DNA from: Gordonia alkanivorans NBRC 16433 | GTDB taxonomy: Bacteria > Actinomycetota > Actinomycetes > Mycobacteriales > Mycobacteriaceae | Length of the DNA stretch: 64,000 nt | Direction: 5' to 3' | Assembly: GCF_000225505.1 (NCBI RefSeq) | Contig: NZ_BACI01000117.1 | Span: 1-64,000, forward strand | Part shown: in pieces, positions 18,383 to 27,623 of the stretch | Layout of the letters: every line of letters begins with the position of its first letter | How positions within the stretch are numbered: position 1 is the stretch's first letter | Program-made: the position numbers and the translations under genes | The notes under the pieces: generated by a model | What the model saw: only the letters and a program-made list of their open reading frames with translations | Told to the model about the DNA's origin: nothing | The model's database searches: none

Positions 18383-18388
18383 GATACT
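18383..18388 (+). promoter_or_regulatory. Extended -10 element, leaderless start
   Basis: TGA followed by GATACT (an extended -10, TGn plus hexamer) ends 7 nt before GTG 18396. There is no ribosome-binding site close to that codon, which supports a leaderless transcript. Confidence 0.4.
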
Positions 18389-18395
18389 GCCTCTC

Positions 18396-18662
18396 GTGCT
18401 CATCTTGGCAATCATCGTCTTCGGAATGGTCATCGGTGCTCTGGCTCAGCTCATCATCGGTGGCAAGAACATGTGGAGTATCGACTGGGGTCTGGCGCTC
18501 GTCGCCGGCGTCGTCGGCTCCTTCATCGGCGGGTTGCTGATCAGCCTGATCACCGGTCACGGCATCGAACTCCACGCCAGCGGCATCATCGGTTCGCTCG
18601 TCGGCGCGCTCATCGTCACCGGCGGCTGGATCTGGTTCAAGAAGCGCTCCTCGACCAACTGA
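18396..18662 (+). CDS. GlsB/YeaQ/YmgE-family small membrane protein
   Basis: 88 residues, three hydrophobic segments (about 2-20, 30-50, 60-80) rich in Gly and small residues, with the family pattern IIVFGMVIGALAQLI and GGxxGSFIGG. The family, also called transglycosylase-associated protein, is linked to stress responses in many bacteria, but its molecular role is unknown. The gene stands alone between the palindrome and tRNA-Pro with its own promoter. Confidence 0.85.
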   Translation: MLILAIIVFGMVIGALAQLIIGGKNMWSIDWGLALVAGVVGSFIGGLLISLITGHGIELHASGIIGSLVGALIVTGGWIWFKKRSSTN

Positions 18663-18708
18663 CCGGCGGCGGCCGACGAGTCGGGGAACACCCCTTCTGA
18701 CCAGGCGA

Positions 18709-18739
18709 TTGGTACAGAACAGCACTCGTCGGCTAGTCT
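18709..18739 (+). promoter_or_regulatory. Promoter of tRNA-Pro
   Basis: TTGGTA at 18709-18714 and TAGTCT at 18734-18739 with 19-bp spacing, about 50 nt before the tRNA. TAGTCT is a good actinobacterial -10. Confidence 0.5.
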
Positions 18740-18791
18740 TTAATCCGCCCGCTCCGGTGGGCAGTCGAAAGACCGAGAGGTCCGAAGACAA

Positions 18792-18865
18792 CGGGCTGTG
18801 GCGCAGTTTGGTAGCGCACTTGACTGGGGGTCAAGTGGTCGCAGGTTCAAATCCTGTCAGCCCGA
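18792..18865 (+). tRNA. tRNA-Pro (anticodon GGG)
   Basis: The acceptor arms CGGGCTG / CAGCCCG pair fully. The D arm GCGCAG..TAGCGC, anticodon stem CTTGA/TCAAG with loop CTGGGGG (anticodon GGG) and T arm GCAGGTTCAAATCCTGT are standard. CCA is not encoded. It marks the border between conserved core and the accessory region to the right. Confidence 0.95.
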
Positions 18866-18899
18866 CAATATGCCAGCACCGACGGTGCTGGCCATTGTC
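18864..18899. terminator. Terminator shared by tRNA-Pro and the minus-strand pap-like operon
   Basis: GACAAT...ATTGTC outer arms enclose a perfect 9-bp stem GCCAGCACC/GGTGCTGGC with loop GAC. It lies between convergent transcripts: the tRNA ends at 18865 and the N-oxygenase gene at 18916. Confidence 0.7.
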
Positions 18900-18915
18900 G
18901 TTTGTGCCTCCGGCC

Positions 18916-19863
18916 TCAGCGATGCTCGAGCTCACCGAACCGGGCGAGCAACCGGTTGATCGCGCTGCAGTCCTGGAGGAAGTGCCGGCGGTCGGGGTCC
19001 TCGGCGACGTCACGCAGCATCTGATCTGCATCCGGGACCTGCTCGGCGGCGAGGATCGCCGACCACACAGCCCCATCGGTGGCGGTGAACGCGTCGACGC
19101 CGTCCCGCAGCGCGCGCGCCAGGAAGCTCCGGTCGTCCGAATCCAGCTTGTCGTGCACCATCGCGATCATCTCGGTCGCAACCGAGGCGTGAGCGCGTTC
19201 GTCGCGGCGGTGTAGCGCGATGGTGGCCTGGTGTACCGGCTGGATCGTCTGGTCCCCGGCGATCAGGCTCAGGTAGTCCGCGATCGACGTCTCCGCGACC
19301 GTCGCGAACGCCAGTGTCGTGAGCGCGGCCGCTCGTGGGGACTCCGCCTGTGCGCGGGCCTGTCGGTGTCGCCGCACCGTCGACGACTCCGGCAATGTCG
19401 TGTCCGGCAACGCCCAGCCGCGACGACGACGAGTCAGCGCGGACGCGTTCAGGTGCATCAGGGTGTGGTACTCCTCGTCGACCATCGACTGCACCACCGC
19501 CGCCCGGTCCGCATCAGAGAAGCCGGTGCCGAACACGTCCCGGAACAGCAACCCGAAACCGGGTGTCACGACGTCCTGTTCGATGTCGACGACGTTCTTG
19601 TTGTAGGCGATCCACGCCCAGGCCCGGACCCGGGTCCGGACGTCCTCGTCGAGCCGCTCCCAGCTCGGATGCCCGGCGAACGGGAGCAGCACCTCGGGAT
19701 AGTCCTCGCGGGTGTCGTCGTAGAGGTCGTCCATCGTCGGTATGTCGAGCTCGGGTTCGGTGCGCCGCACCGTCGCCCGCCGTGGCCAGCTCCGCACGAG
19801 GCCGTCGATGACCGCCGACTCCACCGGGTCGGACGCGTCGTGCTCGGGCAGGTGGCCGGTCAC
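18916..19863 (-). CDS. AurF/CmlI-type di-iron arylamine N-oxygenase
   Basis: 315 residues. AurF from the aureothin pathway oxidises p-aminobenzoate to p-nitrobenzoate, and CmlI and ObaC do the same to arylamines in chloramphenicol and obafluorin. The AurF metal ligands Glu101, Glu136, His139, Glu196, His223, Glu227 and His230 correspond to Glu95, Glu130, His133, Glu191, His218, Glu222 and His225 here, with identical spacing throughout. Motifs are DIEQD, DEEYHTLMH, AETSIAD and ALHRRDERAH. GTG 19863 overlaps the stop of the dehydrogenase gene (GTGA), so it belongs to the operon. The exact substrate (4-aminophenylpyruvate, p-aminophenylalanine or a later conjugate) cannot be told from sequence. 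Confidence 0.9.
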   Translation of the reverse strand: MTGHLPEHDASDPVESAVIDGLVRSWPRRATVRRTEPELDIPTMDDLYDDTREDYPEVLLPFAGHPSWERLDEDVRTRVRAWAWIAYNKNVVDIEQDVVTPGFGLLFRDVFGTGFSDADRAAVVQSMVDEEYHTLMHLNASALTRRRRGWALPDTTLPESSTVRRHRQARAQAESPRAAALTTLAFATVAETSIADYLSLIAGDQTIQPVHQATIALHRRDERAHASVATEMIAMVHDKLDSDDRSFLARALRDGVDAFTATDGAVWSAILAAEQVPDADQMLRDVAEDPDRRHFLQDCSAINRLLARFGELEHR

Positions 19864-20737
19864 GTGGACAGCCTCTCGAACATCCGCGCACACAGTCGCG
19901 CGTAGTCGTCCGCGTGGCCGCCCAACGGACCACCGGCCTCGGTGAGCAGTGCCGTGAAGTCGTCGGTGTCGCCCGCGGACGCAGCGGACACCCGGCACAC
20001 GGCCCGCGCCAACGCCTCTCGTGCGGCGGGTGCACACGGGTTTGACGCCTGCACGTCCCGATACACCTCTGGTGTCCCGCCGGTGATCCGTGCCTGTAGT
20101 GCCGACATCGTCGTGAACGGCGGAGTGGCCAGGGCGGCTGCCTCGTCGGCATCGATTCCCAGGTCGGCGAGCGCGCACCCGAACGCCAGGATCGTCGCGT
20201 GGGTGAGGGCCTGCACCGCCGCGCACACCCGGTCGTGCCGATCGGCGGTCGTGATCTCGACCCGCGCGCCCCACCGAGACAGGTCGTCGCGCAAGCGATC
20301 CGCACCCGGACCGTCACGATGGACGACGACCGCGACCGCCCGGCCCGAAAGACCGAGGGACGGAGCGAACATCGGGTTGATCCCGACGATCGGACCGCCC
20401 CTGTCTACGTCGTCCCCGTCGAGTTCGGCGACGGCCGAGGAGAACCGCGTCTTCACCGACAACGTCTCCACCAGCAGCGCCGCCGCGTTCAGCAGAGGGA
20501 TCACCGACTTCACGGCCTCCAACGCCACACCCTCCGGGACCGCAAGCACCACGACATCGGCCTCCCGCAGTCGTGACTCCGCCCCCCGGTCCGGACATCG
20601 GATGTCGTCGCCGCAGCGGGCATCGAGGACGTGCACGGTGTTCCCGTCAGCGCGCCACCGGTCGGCGAGCATCGTCCCGACGGCCCCCGCGCCTCCGGCG
20701 ACGACCACCGACCGAGCACCGGGGGCGGGCGACCCGG

Positions 20738-20741
<4 letters not shown>
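19860..20741 (-). CDS. papC: PapC-like prephenate / 4-amino-4-deoxyprephenate dehydrogenase
   Basis: 293 residues of the TyrA fold: an N-terminal NAD-binding domain (VVVAGGAGAVGTMLADRW; VVLAVPEGVALEAV; VETLSVKT) and a helical C-terminal dimerisation domain with the conserved HDR..AAVQALTHA pattern. Next to an ADC synthase and a mutase it most likely acts as PapC, oxidatively decarboxylating 4-amino-4-deoxyprephenate to 4-aminophenylpyruvate. Ordinary prephenate dehydrogenase for Tyr is the alternative. GTG 20741 overlaps the upstream stop by 4 nt. Confidence 0.85.
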
Positions 20742-22852
<2,111 letters not shown>

Positions 22853-22862
22853 CGCGTCCGCC

Positions 22863-23294
22863 TCAGTCCACGCTGGCGTCGGCGGCGCCGTCCACGGCTG
22901 TCCGCTGGACGAGGACGCGATCAGGGCCCGCATGCGCGACCGGAGCCCCGTTCGTCCGCAGTTCATCGGTCGCCACGATGAGGTCCTCCACCCGGCAGGT
23001 CTCCGAGATGAGCAGGTCGTAGAGGTCGTGCAGGAACTGTGGGGAGAGTCCGTGGTCGAGGGCGTAACGGTGGGCGTGATCGTGCACCGCTCCGACGCGG
23101 CGCGGCTGCATCACGGGAATGGCGTGGCGCTCCTTGAGGTACGCGATGCGAGTGCAGACCTCCAGCCGGGCGCGGACATCGTCGAGCAGCCGGTTGTCGA
23201 TTGTGTCCAGTTCCGCTCGGAGGTCGGCGAGCTCGCGCTCGCCGAGGTCGCCCTCGGTCACCGTCTGTCCGTTGTTGCCCGTCGATTCGCTCAC
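22863..23294 (-). CDS. papB: PapB-like chorismate mutase (4-amino-4-deoxychorismate mutase)
   Basis: 143 residues, AroQ-type helical mutase fold at about 20-105 (LRAELDTIDNRLLDDV; RIAYLKERHAIPVMQPRRV). Arg and Lys ligands for the carboxylates are kept. The Glu that follows the active-site Arg in E. coli chorismate mutase (Glu52, near the C4 hydroxyl) is Val here, compatible with a 4-amino substrate, though PchB-like enzymes also have Val. GTG 23294 follows AAGGTGG. First gene of the four-gene operon. The disordered C-terminal 35 residues are unusual. Confidence 0.85.
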   Translation of the reverse strand: MSESTGNNGQTVTEGDLGERELADLRAELDTIDNRLLDDVRARLEVCTRIAYLKERHAIPVMQPRRVGAVHDHAHRYALDHGLSPQFLHDLYDLLISETCRVEDLIVATDELRTNGAPVAHAGPDRVLVQRTAVDGAADASVD

Positions 23295-23649
23295 CGCTCG
23301 ACCACCTTGCACTGTCCGAAGGGAAGTGCGGCCCGCCGACTTGAACCGCTGAAACGCGACGCGGGCCCGAACTGACACTGCGCCCGGTCCGCGCTCGCGA
23401 ACCGCAACCCCGACTCGGTCCATGGTCGCACCGACCATGCGCACCACGAGGGCGTAAGCGTCACCAGGAGATCACGATTCACCAACGACACTGCCGTCAC
23501 CGTCATCCGTTCGGATGGTTGGATGCCCGTTTTTTCGCACTCGGTCCTCGACGATCCCGTCCACCCTCCACCGACGGCAACGTTGTGTCACGGCCCGGGA
23601 TCCGGCTCCGATCGCGCGCCGCTCGCGGTGTGACAGAGGGAGAAGACGC
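23295..23649 (-). promoter_or_regulatory. Control region of the pap-like operon, 355 bp without a gene
   Basis: No convincing ORF is present. Two dyads stand out: CATGGTCG/CGACCATG (arms 23421-23428 and 23432-23439, 3-nt spacer) and CATCCG/CGGATG (23504-23517, 2-nt spacer). Both lie 125-225 bp upstream of the mutase start, where operators or a leader would be. I cannot identify a reliable -10/-35 pair. Confidence 0.4.
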
Positions 23650-24750
23650 TCAGGCGAGCAGCGGCACCCCGACGTCGGCTCCGCCCTCTTCGGTGATCCG
23701 GCCTCCCATCCGGGTGAAGGTGGGCGTGGTGATGAACCCGCCCGCGAAGAGCGCTTCGCCCTGACGGAACTCGGGCGACTCCGCCAGCATGTGTTCACCG
23801 ACGAACCCGAAGGTGTCGGCAAGTTCGGCCAGATCGCGCGGCGCGTTCATCCGCATCAGGCACAGGTTGTCGCACTGGGACAGCACGTTGGGGTGGATCT
23901 TCGTCGGCCGTTGCGTCGACAGGAGGAGCCAGAGTCCGAACTTGCGTCCCTCGGCGGCGATCTGCACGACGCGGTCGATGAGGGCCTGCTCGACCGCGCT
24001 GGTGGCGACGGGAGGACAGATGTTGTGGGCCTCGTCGATCACGATGAGCACGGGTCGCCGCTCTTCGCGACGCGCCCACAGGTGTTCGAGCGCGGAGAGG
24101 GCGGCCACCTTGGGTTCTGCCGGGTGGGCGAAACCGCCCAGGTCGAGCACGGTCGCCTGGGGGCGTTCGTCGATGATGTCGGTGGCCGCGACCTCGCCTC
24201 GAGCCCACAGGTCCCAGTCGAGGACCTGGAGATTCTCGATCCGCTTGGCCAGTCGCTGGTGACCGGGATCGTCGGACGCCCGCAGCGCCGAGATGTAGGT
24301 GCTCTGGTCGGGTGTGTCGCCGGCGCCGCCGCTGAGGGTGGCGTCGGCGTGCAGCAGGACGTTGTACTCGTCGGCATCGGCGATCGGATCCAGCTGCAGG
24401 ACGGCGGCCTTCGCGGTCAACGGCAGATCGGTGAACCGCGCCCGCAACTGCGGGAGATCGCGTCGTGTCGAATGCAGCACCTGGATGTCCGATGCGGCGA
24501 TGGCCGCGGCGAGTTCGGGATCGGTGGTGTCACGCGTCTCCGGAAGCCGGGTGAAGTCGGCGTTCGGATCGAGGATGAGCAGTGGCAGGCGCGTGTTCAG
24601 CAGCAACTGCTCCAGCACCACCCCGAGTGCGTAGGTCTTTCCCGAACCGCTCTGGCCGCACCAGAAGGTGTGCCGGTTGAACTTGTGTGCGGAGAGGACG
24701 ACGTCGGACGTCGCGTCGTCGCGATGGCTTCCCACTGTCAGCTGAACCAC
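23650..24750 (-). CDS. HerA/FtsK-like ATPase (DUF87-type)
   Basis: 366 residues. P-loop GQSGSGKTYALG near residue 33-44, Walker B PVLIVIDEAHNI, then LLLSTQRPTKIHPNVLSQCDN, the HerA/VirB4-like arrangement of a hexameric DNA-translocating or -remodelling ATPase. The long loop between contains YISALRASDDPGHQRL. No NurA nuclease or phage-defence partner is adjacent, so the task is unknown. GTG 24750 is supported by a -10 6 nt upstream; an in-frame ATG at 24783 would add 11 residues. Confidence 0.8.
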   Translation of the reverse strand: MVQLTVGSHRDDATSDVVLSAHKFNRHTFWCGQSGSGKTYALGVVLEQLLLNTRLPLLILDPNADFTRLPETRDTTDPELAAAIAASDIQVLHSTRRDLPQLRARFTDLPLTAKAAVLQLDPIADADEYNVLLHADATLSGGAGDTPDQSTYISALRASDDPGHQRLAKRIENLQVLDWDLWARGEVAATDIIDERPQATVLDLGGFAHPAEPKVAALSALEHLWARREERRPVLIVIDEAHNICPPVATSAVEQALIDRVVQIAAEGRKFGLWLLLSTQRPTKIHPNVLSQCDNLCLMRMNAPRDLAELADTFGFVGEHMLAESPEFRQGEALFAGGFITTPTFTRMGGRITEEGGADVGVPLLA

Positions 24751-24756
24751 GCCTGA

Positions 24757-24762
24757 AGAATA
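24757..24762 (-). promoter_or_regulatory. -10 element TATTCT of the HerA-like gene
   Basis: On the minus strand TATTCT ends 6 nt before GTG 24750, without an intervening ribosome-binding site: a leaderless start. Confidence 0.5.
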
Positions 24763-24831
24763 CGGCGTCGAGGGACACGGCACCGACTCGCAGCGCCGCG
24801 CGATGTGTGCCGGACTTTCGCCGGGAGATCG

Positions 24832-25119
24832 TCAGAGCCGCTCGACCTCGACGAAGACAATCGTGTTCGTCGAACCCCGGTTCTCCACGCGGTGTTCGAC
24901 ACCGGCGATCCGGGTGTAGCTCTCGCCGATCCGGAGTTCTGCGGCGATCTCCGAACCGTCCGGTGCGACGGCATACATCGTGTCGTCGACGAGCGGTACG
25001 ACGACGTAGTCGTGCTCATGCCGGTGCATGGGGATGGCTCCACCCGGCTCGATGGTCCACCGGGTGACTCGGAACCGTCCGTCGTCCTGCTGCACCTCGG
25101 CGTGTGAACCCGTGCCCAT
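24832..25119 (-). CDS. Cupin-domain protein
   Basis: 95 residues with a single small beta-barrel: EPGGAIPMHRHEHDYVVVPL is cupin motif 1 (His-x-His plus Glu region) and GVEHRVENRG is motif 2. Enzyme or sensor role unknown. ATG 25119 has a strong ACGGAGGACG site; a GTG at 25146 that overlaps the previous stop (GTGA) is a possible alternative adding 9 residues. It probably belongs to a three-gene unit with the next two genes upstream. Confidence 0.8.
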   Translation of the reverse strand: MGTGSHAEVQQDDGRFRVTRWTIEPGGAIPMHRHEHDYVVVPLVDDTMYAVAPDGSEIAAELRIGESYTRIAGVEHRVENRGSTNTIVFVEVERL

Positions 25120-25142
25120 TGCGTCCTCCGTGTCGTCGATGC

Positions 25143-25445
25143 TCACCTGCCGGCGTGCCGCAGGTGCCCGTACAGGGCCGCGCGGTAGCCGCGGGTGTAG
25201 CTGGGTTCCTCGTCGTCCGGGTCGGGCGGGCAGTCGAGGGTCGACGACGCGAGCTGACGTGCCCACGGTGCCGGGAGAGCGCACAGCGCGGCCTCCGCAT
25301 CCTCGAATCCTTTCTGGAACAGATCGGGATCGAGGTGCTCGTCGAGGTCGGCATCGTAGATCGGGAAGGAGGTGGGTAGCCGGGTGACGACTCCGTATTC
25401 GGTGACGATGTCGAGTTCGGGAAATTCGTTTTCGTGGTTCGTCAA
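25143..25445 (-). CDS. Hypothetical protein, 100 residues
   Basis: Acidic soluble protein with no domain I recognise; Pro/Asp-rich near residues 72-80 (DCPPDPDDEEP). TTG 25445 overlaps the stop of the recombinase-like gene as TTGA, the only start that fits; there is no Met downstream until deep in the chain. The close spacing on both sides suggests a recombinase-hypothetical-cupin operon. Confidence 0.6.
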   Translation of the reverse strand: MTNHENEFPELDIVTEYGVVTRLPTSFPIYDADLDEHLDPDLFQKGFEDAEAALCALPAPWARQLASSTLDCPPDPDDEEPSYTRGYRAALYGHLRHAGR

Positions 25446-26047
25446 CGGACCGTGCGCCTTTCGGCGAGCGTGCGGTAGAGCGTCGCACGGCTGACCCCCA
25501 GTGCCTGGGCGATCCGCGGCACGGATTCGCCTGCGGCACGCATCTGTTCGGCGCGGAGCACCTGCTCGTCGTCGAGGACGCGGGGCCGTCCGACCGTCGA
25601 CTCCGACCGCCGGCGCGTCGTCAGTGGTCGCGCCGAGGTGAGCGCGGGGGAGGGGTCGTCGAGTTCGGCCAGTGAAGCCAGGACGCCGACGACCATCGCG
25701 CCGGTCGGATCGTCGGTGTCGATGCCCTCGCGCAACGAGCGGAGACCGATGCGTCGTTTCGCGAGTTCACGTGTGATGGCCATGACCTCGCGGATGTTAC
25801 GGCCCAGTCGGTCGATGCCCACGACCACCGTCGTGTCACCGGCTCTCGCATAGTCGAGTAAGGCGTTCATCCCCGCCCGACGGTCCGCGGGCTGCGCCCG
25901 ATCGGCGGCGTCGGTGTAGATCCGACCCGGATCCACCCCCGCCTCGGTCAGTGCATCGATCTGTGGTCCGAGAGCGTGCGCTCCCGGGGTCTCGCGCGCG
26001 TATCCGAGGGACATCCCCGGTGCGCCACCTCTCGCTTGGTCCGTCAC
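25442..26047 (-). CDS. Degenerate serine recombinase (resolvase/invertase family)
   Basis: 201 residues from GTG 26047, or 190 from ATG 26014, which has a GAGAGGTGG site and fits the family N-terminus. The resolvase core is recognisable (GYARET, GIDRLGRNIREV, then helix-turn-helix VPRIAQALGVSRATLYR at about 175-190). Two key features are lost: the catalytic Ser of the GYARVS motif is Thr, and the long arginine-rich E helix that joins the domains is replaced by a short Pro/Ser/Arg linker. DNA binding may remain while strand cleavage is doubtful. GTCTC-type repeats lie directly upstream. Confidence 0.8.
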   Translation of the reverse strand: MTDQARGGAPGMSLGYARETPGAHALGPQIDALTEAGVDPGRIYTDAADRAQPADRRAGMNALLDYARAGDTTVVVGIDRLGRNIREVMAITRELAKRRIGLRSLREGIDTDDPTGAMVVGVLASLAELDDPSPALTSARPLTTRRRSESTVGRPRVLDDEQVLRAEQMRAAGESVPRIAQALGVSRATLYRTLAERRTVR

Positions 26048-26054
26048 GAGAGGG

Positions 26055-26060
26055 ACTCTA
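26055..26060 (-). promoter_or_regulatory. -10 element TAGAGT of the recombinase-like gene
   Basis: TAGAGT on the minus strand ends 7 nt before GTG 26047, consistent with leaderless transcription. The repeat cluster begins 9 bp further upstream. Confidence 0.45.
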
Positions 26061-26068
26061 TCTCAAAA

Positions 26069-26186
26069 GTCTCGATACTGATTCTGAGACGCGCCGGGAA
26101 TTCGAGACGTCGGTTGCAAAAGTCTCGCGATAGGAGCCATTTCGAGATCGTCTGTCGCAAAATAGGGGTCTCATAAGTTTCGAGAC
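26069..26186. repeat. Cluster of seven GTCTCG/CGAGAC half-sites
   Basis: GTCTCG-like or complementary hexamers start at 26069, 26085, 26103, 26122, 26143, 26168 and 26181 in mixed orientation, with centres 13-25 bp apart. The pair 26103/26122 forms a 6-bp inverted repeat, and 26168/26181 a 5-bp one. Number, spacing and place beside a resolvase-family gene resemble a res/operator region. The rest of the 376-bp gap (26187-26310) shows nothing I can name. Confidence 0.65.
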
Positions 26187-26310
26187 GTGACCTTGGGGGC
26201 TGGACTGCATCCGGGCCCGGTCGCCGACGCGGATCCGGCTGAGCGTCATCGGCCGAAGTCGTCGAACCCTGATCGACATCGCGCGCGACCTCATCTCGGC
26301 ATGACAGCAC

Positions 26311-26345
26311 GAAGGGCCTGGTGACGGAATGTCACCAGGCCCTTC
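26311..26345. terminator. Terminator after the monooxygenase operon
   Basis: Perfect 15-bp stem GAAGGGCCTGGTGAC / GTCACCAGGCCCTTC with a 5-nt loop. It follows the minus-strand SfnB-like gene by 78 nt. No T-run, as usual for high-GC genomes. Confidence 0.75.
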
Positions 26346-26423
26346 GAGGTTCGTCGCTATGGCTCCTCACACCGCAGGGAGCGAGGGATTGTTGCTGCCG
26401 TTCCCTCTCTTGCAGGCAAGATG

Positions 26424-27623
26424 TCAGAAGTACCCGTTCGCCGGGAGGGGAGTGCCGTTGACCAGCAGGTCACCGAGCGCGATCGCCTTGTATGACGTCG
26501 GGTTGTGCAGCGTGACCGTGCGGATGTTGCGCCAGTGCCGATCCAGGTTCTTGGCCCGGCTGGCCGACGACGCGCCGCCGACGTCGAACAGATCGGCGGC
26601 AGCACGCAACCCGACGCGGTCGACGTGGACCTTCACTCGCGCGGCCGCCGTGGATGCCCGGACGAACAGGTCCGGCTCGATCACGCCGCTGCGTGCCGGC
26701 GCGAACGCCTCCTCGATCGTCCGTGCGGCATCGAGGACCGCGGCCCGCGCGACGTGGGCGGCCGCGTCGATCTCACCGACGGTGCCGAGCAGCACGGGGT
26801 CGTGGCGCGGCGACTCGGCGGGCGCGTGTTCGAAGGTCCGCGTCCGTGACCGCAGGAGTGCGGTCGCATCGTCGCTGACCGACAACAGGATTCCGGTGAT
26901 CAGCGCCTGTAGGTAGAGCTGCAGGAACGGTCCGTCGTTGGCGATCGCGGCGGTCGACGCCGGGTCGGTGAAGGCCAGGATGTCGTCGGCGGTCACCCGG
27001 ACGCTGTCCAAGGTGGTGGTGCCGGTACCGGTACGGTTCTGTCCGATCCCGTCCCAGTCGTCGACGATGGTGACGCCGTCGCGGTCGACGGGCAGGACGA
27101 TCCGAGCGACCTGACCGTCGAACTCGCCGCCGCGAACCGTCGCGGTGACCGACACGAAGTCCGAGAATGCGGTGCCGGTGCTGTAGAACTTGGCCCCGGT
27201 CAGCAACCACCCGCCGTCGACCGCACGCAGTTCGGTCTGGAACGAGAGCGAACCCGCGCTGCCGGTGCGTTCACTGGTCGCGTTGCCGAACACCCTGCCC
27301 GCCGCGATCTCTGCGACCCAGCGGTCGCGGACGGGGCCGTCGGGGAACCGGCGGATCTGCTCGACGAACCAGAAGTGCGCCCGCAGGATGTGGGCGACGA
27401 TCGGATCGGCACGGGCGAGATCGATGAGGAAATCGAACAGCTCGGGGGCGCCGGCACCGGGGCCGGACGACTCGTCGAGAGCCACAGCGGTCAAACCGGA
27501 TTCACTCAGCAATCGCACCTGGGCGTGCGGGTCGATGCCGGTCAGTTCGCGCACGGCGGCATCGGCTGCGATCTCGGACAGGATCGTCGAACGATCGGAG
27601 ACGACGCGGGTCAGGACACTCAT
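26424..27623 (-). CDS. Acyl-CoA dehydrogenase-fold flavin monooxygenase, SfnB/DszC-like
   Basis: 399 residues of the acyl-CoA dehydrogenase fold but of the FMNH2-using DszC/SfnB branch: RVFGNATSERTG, GWLLTGAKFYSTGTAFSDF and a C-terminal WRNIRTVTLHNP replace the thioester-enzyme signatures. DszC oxidises dibenzothiophene sulfur; SfnB acts in dimethyl sulfone assimilation. ATG 27623 overlaps the stop of the DszA-like gene (ATGA). With an LLM monooxygenase upstream and a divergent transporter, release of sulfur from an organosulfur compound is the best guess. A flavin reductase is not in the window. Confidence 0.82.
   Translation of the reverse strand: MSVLTRVVSDRSTILSEIAADAAVRELTGIDPHAQVRLLSESGLTAVALDESSGPGAGAPELFDFLIDLARADPIVAHILRAHFWFVEQIRRFPDGPVRDRWVAEIAAGRVFGNATSERTGSAGSLSFQTELRAVDGGWLLTGAKFYSTGTAFSDFVSVTATVRGGEFDGQVARIVLPVDRDGVTIVDDWDGIGQNRTGTGTTTLDSVRVTADDILAFTDPASTAAIANDGPFLQLYLQALITGILLSVSDDATALLRSRTRTFEHAPAESPRHDPVLLGTVGEIDAAAHVARAAVLDAARTIEEAFAPARSGVIEPDLFVRASTAAARVKVHVDRVGLRAAADLFDVGGASSASRAKNLDRHWRNIRTVTLHNPTSYKAIALGDLLVNGTPLPANGYF

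Noticed and set aside
23519..23764. Plus-strand frame in the gap before the pap-like operon
   Set aside because: Arg/Pro/Ser-rich, runs into the HerA-like gene antisense, and has no ribosome-binding site.
26069..26186. CRISPR array
   Set aside because: The repeats are 6-bp half-sites in both orientations with unequal spacing; no 25-40 bp repeats or cas genes are present.
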